Shown piece by piece: positions 35,189 to 48,100 of a stretch of DNA of 64,000 bases. Made by a program: the position numbers and the translations under genes. Below the pieces are notes generated by a model. The model had not been told where the DNA came from and searched no databases. It saw only the letters and a list, made by a program, of their open reading frames with translations. Every line of letters starts with the position of its first letter. Position 1 is the stretch's first letter. Origin of the DNA: Gymnorhina tibicen (Eukaryota; Chordata; Aves; Passeriformes; Artamidae); contig VXAZ01002107.1 in assembly GCA_013399875.1 (NCBI GenBank), positions 54,343 through 118,342 of the forward strand. Reading direction: 5' to 3'.

Positions 35189-35813
35189 GGGGACGCACCG
35201 CAGCTCCCTCCCGCTGTCCGCTGAGGTTTGCATGCTGTTGTGTAGGCGAGGGGTAGTTTTGCGGGACATACCCGGACGGGGAAGCATAACGAGGCGACTC
35301 GCGGCCGGGGGGCGATGCGCACGACCCCCATGCCACTTCCGGGACCGGCGGTGAGTCCGCCGGCGCGGCCGCGGGGAGCAAATCCGCCCCCCGCGGCACG
35401 GGAGACGGCGCCGCGGACCCCGCTGGGGAACTGGCGTCCCCGCCGCCTTCAGAATGCGTGTCATCAGATGAGCCAAACGATCCCTCGGACGCGTTGTCCT
35501 TCCTCGGGGTGGGGGAGACTTCAGTCCTTCGCACGGATTTAACGCGGAAAAAAACATCATAGAGAAACTGCCATATACGGAGGAGTTCCAAGACGTCCTC
35601 CTCTCCATAAGTGAGTTCACGAATTAACCTGAAACCCAGTTTATGCCAAGTCTCTAAACAAAAAGCGTCGTCACAGTTAGGTTTAAAGCCGTGGTTCACT
35701 GCCCAGGTGAGAAGATCTGAGACAGAATTCTCGGGAATCTCAGCCCCCGTCAGAGCAGTTGCTGTCTTCCAGGCACCAAAAACCTCACTCTCCTTCGAGC
35801 TCGTCTGTTCCAT
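35189..35813 (-). pseudogene. ERV2 gag, matrix and proline-rich region (truncated by gap)
   Basis: Starts at ATG 35,811-35,813, 120 bases inside the 5' LTR. The matrix-like N-terminus (MEQTSSKESEVFGAWKTATA, then a helical domain with FLYDVFFRVKSVRR) is followed by a Ser/Pro/Ala-rich linker. That linker contains SPSGYVPQNYPSPTQQ, which could include late-domain-like motifs. The frame is open to the gap. Confidence 0.8.
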
Positions 35814-35914
35814 ATTTGCAGTTTGTGTGCAAAGCTAGGTGCCTGGATCAATCCCGATCTCAGAGCCCGGGGGGAAGAGGGGAGTGTCCGACGTTACCGT
35901 CTCACGGTGCAGTA

Positions 35915-35931
35915 CACGCTGGAGGTCACCA
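35915..35931 (-). promoter_or_regulatory. ERV2 primer-binding site, tRNA-Trp-like
   Basis: Minus strand TGGTGACCTCCAGCGTG, two bases after the 5' LTR. It is close to the complement of the tRNA-Trp 3' end used by avian alpharetroviruses, with small differences. Confidence 0.65.
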
Positions 35932-35933
35932 GG

Positions 35934-36306
35934 TGTCGCTATTGTTCCATGAATAACGACACAGCGTCCAGAGTCCAGGAAGACCAAAGCGATGCGAATT
36001 ATTTATTAATTTACAGAACGGTTTCTATCCCTGAGTTCGCTCGAAGTTTACATTAATGTCAGGAGGCTATTGGACCTCTGCTTAGCCACCTACCAAGTTC
36101 ATTGGTCAATTCTAACACCTATTCCAAAATATTTTCCTAAGCAGAATGATAACAAAGGCACAGCTGCACGATACTAATTAGTTTACAAAAACTCCTAGAA
36201 TTGTTTATAACAGTTTTGCCTGGGAAAAGAGAGAAAGAGAGAAATCTTACGAAAATGCTGGGAAAGTCAGAAGGTTTCTCTGCTGACAGCTTTTTCAGCT
36301 GTCACA
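35934..36306 (-). repeat. 5' LTR of ERV2
   Basis: Minus strand starts TGTGACAGCTGAAAAAGCTG and ends AATAGCGACA. It is near-identical to 32,032-32,407 and is followed on the plus strand by the duplication CACTGG. Confidence 0.92.
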
Positions 36307-37435
36307 CACTGGCATCACCCAGCTCTTGCCTATGTCAAAATATGGAGAATTGTGGGTGTATAAACACACACACACACACACACACACACAAGGTAAAGGA
36401 CCAATCAGCAAGACTGAGGCCTTGTCTGCTCTGAAATGGATACAGGCATTTAATTCCTATATCCTTCATCTGTTCCTCTCCCCTGAAACCACCATCAAGC
36501 CCCCAGTGCCACTCATTTTCCAAGTCAACTAAAAGGAAAAACGTGCACAAAACCCCCAAGCTAAAAACCCCAGCCCTGTTGTAAAGTTGCTTTTCATAAA
36601 CTAAACTGCTACCACTCTGCTTAAGGAAATCAGTTAAAGCAAACTCAGGCTCCCTGAGCACCCAAACCAGCTCCACTTCTCAGTAGTTCCATCCCAGGCT
36701 GACACATCTCCACGTGCACATGTCCCTGCCCTCCCATGGCTGCAGGGCTGGCAGCGAGGCCAAGGAGCCCAGAAGCTCCAGTTCAAGGCTGTGCAAGTGA
36801 TGCAGAGACCTCCTCCATCTTTCATTATTTGAATGAAGTTAAAAAACCGAAACAGGGACAACTCAAATATCTTGTATTTTTTAAATCCATGCTCTGTTTG
36901 CTGGTGAGGAGCACCCCGTGCTGACACAGGGAAATGATGTGTCAGCACACAGGGAAATCCCCCGGCAAGGGGAAAGGAAGGAGAGGCTGCTTGTAAGCAC
37001 TGAGGTGGGTCTGTCATGGAACAAAAAGCACGAGGGGGGAAGAGACGTGGCTCTCATATACACAGTGACACCTGACAGTGCTGGATGCTCACCTGGTCAT
37101 GGAGCCCTACTCCTGCAGGAGCTTCTCACCAACACCTCTGGGATTTCTATCATTCTTCACACAGGCCATGTGGGTTCATGAAGCGAGAGACCTGCGGAGG
37201 AAGCAAGAGGGACTGTGAGGAAGGAATGACCCAGGCTGTGTGTGGGCCCACGGTGCAACCTCCATACTCACCAGGTCATGTGGGCACCTGCTCCCACATG
37301 GACACCAGGAGGAACTTGGCTTCCAGGTGGGAACTGCAGAATGGGCACCTTTATACAGCCAGTGACTCCAAGGAAGAGGGACACAGCCAAGAATACCTTG
37401 AGCTGGACTTCCATTAACCTCCAGTTAACACTCAG
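36307..37435. other. Intergenic or COLGALT2 3' flank with a (CA)n microsatellite
   Basis: Contains the ERV2 right target duplication and the dinucleotide run at 36,364-36,390. No gene recognised. Confidence 0.5.
36364..36390. repeat. (AC)n microsatellite
   Basis: Uninterrupted run of about 13 AC units just right of ERV2. Confidence 0.95.
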
Positions 37436-37550
37436 GGTCAGGCTGGAGGGGACTTGGAGCAACCTGATCTAGTGAAAGGTGTCCCTGCCCATGGCAGGGG
37501 GTTGGACTGAGTGATCTTTAGAGGTGCCTTCCAACCCAAACAATTCCAGG
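37436..37550 (+). mobile_element. CR1 3'-end fragment
   Basis: GGCTGGAGGGGACTTGGAGC, CCATGGCAGGGGGTTGGACT and TGCCTTCCAACCCAAACAAT are the conserved CR1 3' UTR blocks. Confidence 0.88.
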
Positions 37551-38918
37551 AGTCTCCCACACAATGAAGAACACACAGAGCAACTCATCTTGCACCAGGT
37601 TCTATGTATTATCAGACCGGCTGACAGGTAATAACATGTCTTCTGTAGCAGAAAGCACAACATTGATCAGTAATTATTCAAAACAAACAAAAATTAAAAC
37701 CAAAACACCAGCCACACATACTCAATGCACAGATCTGCCAGCAGGTGAGTCCCCAGATGGCAATTCCAAGAGGGAATCCTCCCACTGCCCAGCAGCTCAG
37801 GGTCTGTGCCAGCTGCCCTAAGCAGTGTAGTCCATGATCACCTGGCCTCTGAGAAAGGTTTTTTTAAAAAAAATAAACACCATATCCTGCTGGCATATGA
37901 GCCAACAGCAAAAACATCAGAACTCATCCAAAAACCAGACAAGTTTGCTCCTCACATGAAAAAATATCCAGGCAAGTCGCCTTTCCGTCCTGTAACACAC
38001 AATTCTATTGGGCTGTTGAGACAGTAACATTGCTGTAGGTTCTTTTGGTTTTATAAGGAGAGTTTGTAACCTAACTTCTTACATTTCAAGTTCCCAAAAC
38101 TCCTACACCTGCTTTTATGGCCTAAATAAACAGGCCTGCCAATAGGTTGTGGGGTTTTGTTTTCCTAAAGGACTAAGTTGAGGCGGGGGTGAAGTAGGAT
38201 GTGACATGGACCAACTCCACCTGCATTCCCTTCAGGCAGTGCAGAGACAAATAAATCCAGCCACCTCCACTTGCACAGCTTCCATGACTTCAGACATGCC
38301 AAGACATCTGTTCTGGATCCCAAGGACGGGATGGGATGCAGCAAGATTAAAAATGAGCTGAGGGGAAGCCAGCACTGGTTTTGTACAGGAGCGTGACAGG
38401 GGGAAGACACAACAGAGGAGCACTGCTCCCCTGCATTGAACGTTTCGGGGAAACATCTTGATTCTGATAGGGATCCCTTTGGAAAACAAACCCAAACCCC
38501 CCAGATGCTTGGCAAACAGGGAGGTAAAAGCCTACAGACTTACAAGGAGTAACAGTGAGGGAGCAGCCCAGGTACAGCCATCCCGAAAGGCTCTGACATT
38601 TGTACACCTTTATATATTAATCTTTATAAATACAGTGTTCTACACGAGGAACTGTGGAATGATGTCATTCCAGGTTGGTTTCTTTTAACAAAAGCTTGCC
38701 AGGGCTTTTGCTCAGATCTGGAACACTTGTTCTTCTTCCTCCTTGGTGTCCCACCCTGTCCTCGGTGGCCTGAGCAGGTGTCTGGCCCAATCCCGCGCAC
38801 GGCCCTTGGGAGTGGTGGGAAGAAGACCACATGAAGAGCTGCTCTACAACTTTCAAGGGTGAAAAGCTAAAGTGTGAGGCAGGTTCAGCTGTCAACAGAG
38901 TCCCGGGGAGGCGGGCAG
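37551..38918 (-). other. COLGALT2: Probable COLGALT2 3' UTR and downstream flank
   Basis: Follows the COLGALT2 stop codon. I could not fix a polyadenylation site. TTTATA/TAAATA-rich sequence near 38,605-38,635 is a weak candidate. No other gene seen. Confidence 0.4.
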
Positions 38919-39195
38919 TCATAGCTCATCCCTGGATGACGGCGTGTCAAGGGACGACTGCGAGGGCAGGGCGTCCTTGTTCTGGGCGTCGCTGTGGATC
39001 TTGCCCTGTTGCCGGGACTTCCAGGAGTGTGTTCTGTCCCAGTCCGTTGATACGGTCTCGTTGTCCCAGATGGTGGAGGTCTCCGTGTCACTGAGGTAGC
39101 CCGGCTGCCCCGTGTAGTGTGTAGGGTAAACAAGAAGGGGTTCTGCTGAAAAGGCCTTCAAGTCTCTGGACTCGTAGTACTCCATGTACTTGGTG
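38919..39195 (-). CDS. COLGALT2: COLGALT2 exon 12, terminal, RDEL
   Basis: Minus-strand acceptor CTCCTCCGTAG. It encodes [20 protein letters not shown] through [14 protein letters not shown] and ends [11 protein letters not shown] with TGA at 38,919-38,921. RDEL is a KDEL-type ER-retrieval signal. Confidence 0.94.
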
Positions 39196-42100
39196 CTACG
39201 GAGGAGAGAAACACCATCAGCAAGAGAGGAACCTTCACTGGTGCCAAGCTTATCCCTGGGAGACATGGCCAATCCAGGGAGCAGACTGGTCTGGAAGTGG
39301 GGGTAGGTGCTGGGATACAGCTGGAAACACGTCCTTACAACCACACACACTTGTACAACCAAAGCCTGTTCCCAGAGACAGCCAAGTGCCTCAGAACCAG
39401 CCCACAAGCCCTGCCCCAGGCAGGGACAATTCCCCTCTGTCACCTCCTTTGACCTATGCCAGAAGGACACAACCAAGCACCACAAGGAGTCCCCACCAAC
39501 CATGCTACCAACAAGATCTGGCTTAAGATCAGTCAGCAAGACCCAGCCTATGTCCCCCTGAGCCACGGAGGAACTTACACAGGGTGCTTGTTGTACATGA
39601 TGGGCAGGAATTCATCCACGGGCAGCATCTTGCTGAAAGGCTCAGCCCCGATGAGCTTCTGAGCGCCATGGAAGGAGATGGCGTAGCCCAGGGTCCAGTA
39701 GGAGTAATCAGCTTCCACCAGGTTCCGGACATTGGGAACGGCTCTCTCAGGCTCCTGCACCTGCATCCTTTTCCGGCCAATGTAGCTTCAGGGGTGAAAA
39801 GATCAAGGAGATGGGAACCAAAGTGAATTCGTAGCAATTAGGACAAGACTATTCATGTCAGCCAGGGCAGGGCAAAGGTTCAGTCCCAGAAGCAATCCCT
39901 GACCCAGCTCACAGATTTCTATCCTGCCCCACTCCCAGATATCCAAGTCTAACCCAGTGGGTGGTACAGCTGTGAAAGGCTTCCTAAGGGAGCTAAGATT
40001 ACACAGTCTGAGGCTCAGGACTGAGCTGTGCTGGTTCCTCTGTCACAACAGTATCTCCAACACAGCTGAGGTCAAACAACACTGTCCATCACAGGCAGGG
40101 ATGGTGCCCACGGGGCCTCTCGGCCTGTCCCGATGGGAAGAGCCACCAAGAAGTCTGTGCCACTGTCCCCTGCACTGCAGCATCAATCTGCACCTCTGCC
40201 ATGCCCCAGCAGTGCTGCCAACCTCCCCACGCACCCAGGAACTCCCAGAGGAGCAGGAACTTACATCAGCTCCCAGTCTAACTGGGCTTGCTTGATGTCG
40301 TCCATGAGCTTCACGAGCTTCCTCTTGAACTGGTGCTCAAAGCGCACATCGTCCTCAATGACGAGTGTCTTCTCCAGGCCCCTGCTCACCACCTGAAACA
40401 TGAGTGCTCCAACATGAGCACAGTGGCCCCCCATGGGCGCCTTACTGTCACTGGGGCCACCCTGACCTGGCACTGCTTCCCAGACCATGCAGGCAGGGAG
40501 GGTGGAGAACCACTCTGTGACATAAACATGATATGGCAAATCACTGGAACTTGCTCCAGTCCAGATGCAGAATAAGGGGAAAAAAAACAGGAGTGTTTTT
40601 TTAACCCCATTTGCTTTTCAAAACCTTCTTGCCTTTCTTCTAAGCAAGCTTGCCCCAAGCAGGATATTGAATGGATTGCAAAAACAGTCATGAAAATGTT
40701 CTGATAAAAATCACTTGGAGCTAAGGGCAAATAAATCACAGAATCCCAGGATGGTTTGGGTTGGAAGGGACTTTAAAAGCCCATCCAGCTCTACCATGGG
40801 CAAGGACATCTCCCACTATCCCAGGTTGCTCCAAGCACCATCCAACCTGGCTTTGGACACTTCCAGGGATGGGGCAGCCACAGCTTCTCTGGGCAACCTG
40901 TGCCAGAGGGCCTCACCACCCATACAAGGAACAATTCCTTCCCAATATCCCATCTAACCCTGCCCCCAATGTCAGTGGGAAGCCATTCCCCCTTGTCCTG
41001 TCCCTCCATCCCTTGTCCCAAGTCCCTCTCCAGCTCTCTTGAAGCCCCTTTAGGTACTGGAAGGGGAAAGGGGAGATGTGAAAGGTCAACACTTTATTCA
41101 AGAAAACCCCTGAAATCCAAGGTAATCAGTTCCATCCTACACTTTCAGAAACCTGGGCTGGATCTGATGCTAGGACTGGCTATGCACTAGGATACAGCAC
41201 CTTCCTGCAGGACCCCCGAGGCACCTCAAAATCCTCACCTCCTTCCAGATGTAGTAGTGGCTCAGGAAGCAGCCAATCTCTCCTCTGGTCAGTGGCCTGG
41301 AGGAATATGGGTCCCGGTATCCTGGCAGCATTTCGATGCTGAGAGCTTTGAGCTGACTTGTGTTCAGTGCTCTGGGAAACAGAGAGTATCTGTCACCATT
41401 GCAAAAAAATAAGTCAATTCAAGCCAGACATGGGCACAGCATGGGGAATGCTGCTGATGTTCAGGGAAAAGCCACACCTCGAGAAATTCCTACACTTGTT
41501 TTGCTCAAAAACACAGAGGAAAATTACCTTCTTGATTTACATCTCTAAATCAAGCTGATAAGTCATATCCTTAACTCTGCCAAAGACTTCTCACAGGACC
41601 GTCAATTATCTTTAACTCTGCCAAAAACTTCCTGTGGGGCCATCCACTTGCCAGGTGCTTGGCTTTGATTAATTTTCTGAGGCCTTGATGGGATCCCAAG
41701 TCTCCAAGACCACTAGATGGCATGTCGGCTCCTATCCCCTTGAGGCCTTTTTGCAACTCACAAACTCAAAACTTCTGCCTTGATTTCTGATTATAAAAAG
41801 GTCTTAAAATGCCTTAGAATCATTAAGATTGGAAAAGCCGTCTAATATACTCAAATCCAAGCATTAATCCAGAAATTCTCCCAGGGATGGGGCCTCCACC
41901 ACTGCCCTGGGCAGCCTATGCCAGACCACCCTCTCCATGAAGAGTTGTCCAGCCTGAACGTTCCCCAGCACAGCTTGAGGCTTTTTCCTCTTGCCCTCTC
42001 CCTTGTTCCCTGGGAGCAGAGCCTGACCCCTTCTCTGGGTGCACCCTCCTGTCAGGGAGTTGTGGAGAGCCAGAAAGTCCTCCCTGAGCCTCCTTTTCTC

Positions 42101-45100
42101 CTGGCTGAGCACCCCCAGCTGCTCCTCAACAGACCTGTGCTCCAGACCTTAGAGTAAGCTTGGAAAAGGCTGTGTCAGGGTTAACACTGTAGCACCACAG
42201 CTCTGTAGCACTAGGATGGGCAATATTCCCAGGAGTTAACTGCTCCATTCTCAGAAACCTACATGATTTTAACCCGATTTTGACCTTAGTCTTAACCCCA
42301 GTGCCCTGGTTCTCTCTCAGAGACTGACTAATTGCAAAGGAAGAAAGAAATGGAGCAGAACTGCCCCAAACAGAGGGTCAGGGAGATCCAAGTGGTGTTC
42401 AACTCCCCCCCCCCCATCCAACCCTGCCCTGCTGGAAGGAGGTCAGGGCATCCAAGGAGATGCTGTGAAGCAGTAAAGTACATCCCACTCTGAAAACATC
42501 CTCAAGCCCAACCAAAACTCACTTTCCATCCACAGCCTCCACTACCTTCACTGCAATCTCCTGCTCGTAGAGTGTCCGCAGCATCCGATCCCGCCGGTCC
42601 TTGCGACGCTTCAGGTTGATCATGAAAATCTGGATGGAAGAGAAAGACATCAGGACATCAGACTCCTGTCTGGGGGGGAGGGAGTAGGGAAGTCCTGATC
42701 CACCTTTCTCCAGCAGCCCTACTGGAAAATACCACATGTGTGTTCGTTCCAGGTTGTTCAGAATTTGTCAAAAAGCTGGAGTTGGTTTTGAGTTGAAAGT
42801 GTAGAGGTTTTTTCTCTGAACAACTACTTTTTATGGATGTTCACAGAGGAAACTTGCTCTTTGAGGATGAAGAAAAGTGAGGGGAGACCAGTTAGAACCA
42901 AGTCTATAATTTCCAAAGATACAGGATATTTAGGTTTATATCAGAGTAACATGACCATCTACAGCATAAAAGTCCTAAAGGAACACTGACCCACAACACT
43001 GCCACTGCCTGGATTTAGGATTATCAGTGGGGCCACCATCCAAGTACAAGGCCATGGTAAAGACAGGATTTTTGTGATTACTTCAGGCACTGAAAATCCA
43101 TTGCAATCCCTGCCAGAGCAGAGAGTCAAGGCTGGGAACAGAGATGTCTGGGCAGGGCTCTGTCCAAATCCTCGAGGAGACTGGTGGAGGGCTGAGGGCT
43201 GAAGCCCTCATTGCAAGTAACCCTCAGGGGCTCAGGGATATTTTTCAGTCCCAGGGAGACTGGTACAAGCACAGCCTTGCAGCCTGTGCAGCAAATCCTC
43301 ATCCCAGTAAGAAGCAGAAAGAATTCCAGCTCAGTACAAATGAAAGAGTAATATATTGGATAAATAAAGTGTAGCGACAAAGGACAACACAGAAAAAACC
43401 TGGACCAGCTGTGCCCTAAACACAGATGCTCAAAGACACACAGCTGGATTGAGTTCAGCTTCAGGAGCCCCACAAACAGACGGAGCAGAGCACACCAAGA
43501 TGACAAAGGCTACCCTGATCCCCACAACTCCCTCGGTCCCAGAACCACCCTGGCAGCTGCACACACAGGGGCTGCTGGCTCTGGGAATAACACAGACACT
43601 AGGCAACCAAAGCCTGGCAGGTTCCTCTCCAGCCTTCTCCCCAGGCATGGTTTTCACCCCTGGGGGGTACCCAAGGTGGGCCAGAACCCACCTGTGAGCC
43701 TGGATCCCCCACCTGCTCCCAGCTCTCCAGTGTCTCTCTCAGGTGAGAGAAATCCTTCCCTCCTGCCACTGAAAAGCTGGAGAGCTTTCCCAAAGGCCCA
43801 ATTTCCGTCACAGATGGAAGGGAGGTCAAGCTGCTCTGCAGAGTCAGATGCAGAGCAAACAGCTCTGGGGAGAACTGGGGAGTGAACCTGCTTTTCAGCC
43901 TCACTGCTCTTCCTGGCTGGATTACAACATAGAATCATGGCACGGTTTGGAAGGGATGTTAAGCACCAGGTGATGAGTGAGAAGACAAGAAAATAAACAG
44001 CAGAACAGGCTCCTTACTTCATCAAACCCCATCTTGTCAGGGTGCTTCGGAGGGACAGAGATGTATTGAGAGGGCTCCACGGGAGGGCGATCGACTGAAA
44101 GAGAGGAGAGACCCCAAAGTCACCCTTGTGCACACCCTGCAATGGACATAATGTGTCTGCAGGTGTCTCCCTCCCGGCCTCCTGGGAGCCGGGATGAGGA
44201 GCCAGTGCAGGATGGGAACAGCAGCAAGCATCATATGGCAAAGCCAGAGCCAGCAGCCATGTGCCAGACAGACATCAGGAAGAAAACATGGACATGCAGC
44301 ACCCTTCCCACATGAAAGATGCATTTGATCTGGGGGAGTTGAGGGATTTTGTGGATGGGGTTTAACTGACTGTGAAGCGTTTACATCCCTAGGTAGAGAA
44401 GTGGTGGAAAATTTCAGAAAACTGTGTATCAAAACGATATGAGAGTGGTCAGGTCAGGATGCAGACTTCCGAGAGAATGAGAGCTGGACCGCTGGCAGGA
44501 GAGTTCTGTAGGCATTAACTTGGGGCGTCCATCATGGCAAGGGCACACCAACTCACTCATGGCCTCGATCAGGGTGTGCACAAAGTTCTCAGCTTCCTCC
44601 TGCAGTGATTGCTGCGGCTTCAGGGGCATGGGAAGGAAGCCGTAGTGCTCATGGTTGCAGATGAACATCTGTACTCCTGGGGATCACAGAAAAGCAGAAA
44701 CTACAATCAGGCCTGCTACCAGGGCATTTCATTGCTCTGTGGCTACATAGCCACAAACACACTTGTGCCAGGTCCTCAGTCCCAAGAAGTTCTGCTTCCT
44801 AAGCAAACAATTCAAAATCATTCCAGTTCCACTTTCTGTTTTGCCTGGCTGGCACAAGTGGCCTCTCTCATAAAACCAATCCCTACTGGCTGCCTAACTA
44901 ACCCTTCAGCTTCAAGGGCCTGGGGTGACAGGTCAAGGGGGAATGGCTTCCCACTGAAATAGAGTGGGTTTAGATTGGATATTGGGAAGAAATTGTTCCC
45001 TGTGAGGGCGGTGAGGCCCTGGCACAGGCTGCCCAGAGAAGCTGTGGCTGCCCCATCCCTGGAAGTGTCCAAGGCCAGGTTGAATGGTGCTTGGAGCAAC

Positions 45101-48100
45101 CTGGGATAGGGAAGGTGTCCCTGAAACAAGATGATCTTTAAGGTCCCTTCCAACCCAACCCATTCTGTTCTTTATCACTGCTTCCTTTTTCTTTGGCTAG
45201 GAAATAAAGGTGATACATTTTCACCTGTGCTGGCAAAGGACTTTGAGGAATACATATGACAACAATCTTCAAAATGCCAAGTCACCACCAAACATGGTCC
45301 TTTCCTCTCCAGGACTAATTTTTCCTGTGCCCTGAAGATTAAAGGAAAATCCCAGAGCAAGACACCAGTGAGGAGAATAGATGTGATAATGTAACACCCT
45401 TCTACTCAAAAGCTTTTGCAACTGCTTGTTGAAGGCGGGAAACAGAGAGAAGGTGCAAAGCCTGTCCTCGGAACAAATACATTTGCAGGGCACAGACTCA
45501 CCCAGTGGGAACATCCCAGCATCAGCAAAATGCTTTTCCCTCTGGGATGACAAGGATTTGGTCACCACTGGCTGTAACTCTGCCTGTCACATCAGGCAAC
45601 ATGCTCAAAAGCCACATCCAGAGAAACCAAGGGAAGTATTTCCGTTGTTTTTCACTGAGTTCTGGTAAGGTCCTTTATTAACTAACCTCAATCAAAGCTG
45701 CTAGAACCCAAGCAACCAGCCAAAACCTGCCTTTGTCTTTTTATTTTTTTTTAATGAAACAAGCTTAACTAGCCCCCTCCCTCGAGGAAATAAATGAAAA
45801 GCAGACACTACCTGGTGTGCTGATGCTTTCATCTATTAGTGCCCCTAATCCCTGGTATTTTTAGCAGAGCAGAACTGTCAGCACTAATGACCCCAGTGTT
45901 TCTCTCATTTTAAGTTCTGCAAGTAAATTGCTGGCTATGCTACTTGCCAAAACACATTCAGCTGTCAGCTGCAATTCAGTTAAATGGCAGAATAAAAAAA
46001 TACTACCTGCTGACATTAATGGATTTGGCACTGATCTAATCAACTAATCTTATCTGGCTCACTGATCTCTGTTCTTATCTTCCACTGCCTTGAACACACT
46101 TAATCTGCACAGATTCACACCAGTGTTCCTGTTCTGTCTGGGATAAAAGGTACTTGAAAATGGTAAGGCTCCCATAAAGTGAGGATGGGGACTCACTCTC
46201 CAGCTCTGTTTTTATAATAAAGTTAAATGATTGCTACAAGGGATAGAAAAGCTACAGGTATTTGTATTATTATTCTTAACAGGCTTTAAAGGCAGTGTCC
46301 AGGATTTACAGTCATGTCCTAAAACCACAGCAATAGTTAAGGAACCAAAATTGCACTCACTTCCCTGCGACCAGACCTTCCCGCTGGCTGGCTCAAGAGC
46401 TTCAGAGACCCAGGCTGAAAGGCAGCTCAGGAGATCATGGAATCATGGAATGGTTTGGATTGGAAGGGACCTTAAAGCCCACCTCATTCCACCCTTGCCA
46501 TGGGCAGGGACACCTTCCACTACCCCAGGTTGCTCCAAGCCCCATTCAACCTGGCCTTGGACACTTCCAGGGATCCAGGGGCAGCCACAGCTTCTCTGGG
46601 CACCCTGTGCCAGAGGGCCTCACCACGCTTACAGGGAACAATTCCTTCCCAATATCCCATCTAACCCTGCCCTCTGGCAGTGAGAAGCCATTCCCTGTGT
46701 CCTGTCACTCCATCCCTAATCCCAAGTCCCTCTCCAGCTCTCTTGGAGCCCCTTTAGGCACTGGAAGGGGCTCTAAGGTCTCACCTGAGCCTCCTTTTCT
46801 CCAGGCCGACCTGGGTGGCTAAAACCTCTCCTGTGAGTACAAGGGGCTCTGCAAAGTCCAGTGCTAGCAATAACACATCCGCTCTCAGTTTTGTTCAGAG
46901 TCAGGACTCCCACACAGGCCATGTCCTCTCACAGAGGTGAGACCACCTCTTTGGAGCATCACAGAACAGCTGCTTCCAGCAGCAGATTCCCTGTTGGAAA
47001 TCGATGGTTTGATCTGAGGCGTTAAGCACAGCACTTGGCCTGGGCAAAAGCCAACATAATTTCTGACTTCAGGGAAAGTAAGTGAAATTACTCCAAAGAG
47101 AAGTTTACCTCGAAGCTCACACATTTTCCACATTTCTGAACTCGGATGTCATCCTTTTATCCTGGGTGACAAAACTCAGCCCAGGACACAAGTCAACAAT
47201 CTGAGCAGATCAACGGGCCAGACAGCCGGAGCAAAGCCTTTCATGTCATGGGTGAGTCCTGGAAAAAGCTAGTGTTCTAGGACGGAAGGAAAAAATGATG
47301 GGTTTGAATCCCTGAAACATTTCTGAAGCAGCTGGAGCTAATGCACTGCAGTTACCACATGGGTTGGAGGCTGCACTTCTGGGAGAGCTGTCAGAGGGAA
47401 GAAGTGGGGGGCTGGATTTGAAGCAGCCTGCTTTGCTCTCCAAACTTAAACCTCAACTCTCCTCTGGAGCCAAGACACGGCAGTGATGGATTTGGCAGTG
47501 GTGGGGAAATGCTGGAGTTAATGGCCTTGGGGGTCTCGACTCTGTGATTCTGCACTGATATCCTGACTCTGAAAGTCAGGACCCTGAATCTGCTCTGCAA
47601 TTCACTTCTCACCTCTGTCCCCCAAGGGTTCCAATTTCAGCTCTTGCTGCCTCTCCTCCATCTGACACTCCTCATCCTCTCACAGCTGATTTTGAGAACG
47701 CCCTGCTCAGTCTGCCAAGACAACAACATCATTTTTGGTGCTGTCAAAACCTGCCAACCAGACCCACCACTAAAAGGGAAGCTACAGGCAGCTGGTGGCT
47801 GCTGTGCTGGTCTGGAAACAGTGGGGAGGGAGGCTCAGCCTGCAGAACAACAGCAACCCTTCTTCCCTTGGCTTTCTCCCTGTCTGCCTGTTCCCAAGAG
47901 CAGCCCTTCCTGCTCTCCTTAACTTTACATCTTCTGCAGAGGACAGGGAGCACCAACTGCACATCACTCAGAAGACTCATCAACAACTTTTCCATGCTAA
48001 TTCACCCCAGCAAGTCACCAACCCACTACGATCTCTAAACAGAAGGCGCTTATGGGTGCTGCTGAGGTTTCACCAATCCCTTTTTCCTTATAATGCCCCA

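Larger units (their letters stand above)
32032..36306 (-). mobile_element. Endogenous retrovirus 'ERV2', alpha/beta-like, internally deleted
   Basis: Minus-strand provirus with LTRs of 376 and 373 bases, which differ by 11 substitutions and one 3-base indel by my count. It is flanked by a perfect 6-base duplication CACTGG (32,026-32,031 and 36,307-36,312), as alpha- and betaretroviruses produce. The primer site resembles the tRNA-Trp complement and a polypurine tract (AAAAAGGGGGAATT on the minus strand) abuts the 3' LTR. It keeps gag and an integrase core but lacks protease, RT, RNase H and env. 34,429-35,188 is an assembly gap. The low LTR divergence indicates a much more recent insertion than ERV1. 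Confidence 0.92.
39196..42522 (-). other. COLGALT2: COLGALT2 introns between exons 8 and 12
   Basis: Four introns. The exon 9-10 intron and the exon 8-9 intron each carry a CR1 fragment listed separately. Nothing else recognised. Confidence 0.7.

Noticed and set aside
34315..35813. Very long frames on both strands through this interval
   Set aside because: They span the 760-N gap, where any frame is open. Only the matrix part on the right (35,189-35,813, minus) is a real gag frame.
24445..36306. A replication-competent provirus
   Set aside because: ERV1 has stops and lost catalytic residues throughout. ERV2 lacks protease, RT, RNase H and env.
36364..36390. The (AC)n run as a regulatory element
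   Set aside because: It is a plain microsatellite with nothing else around it to suggest function.
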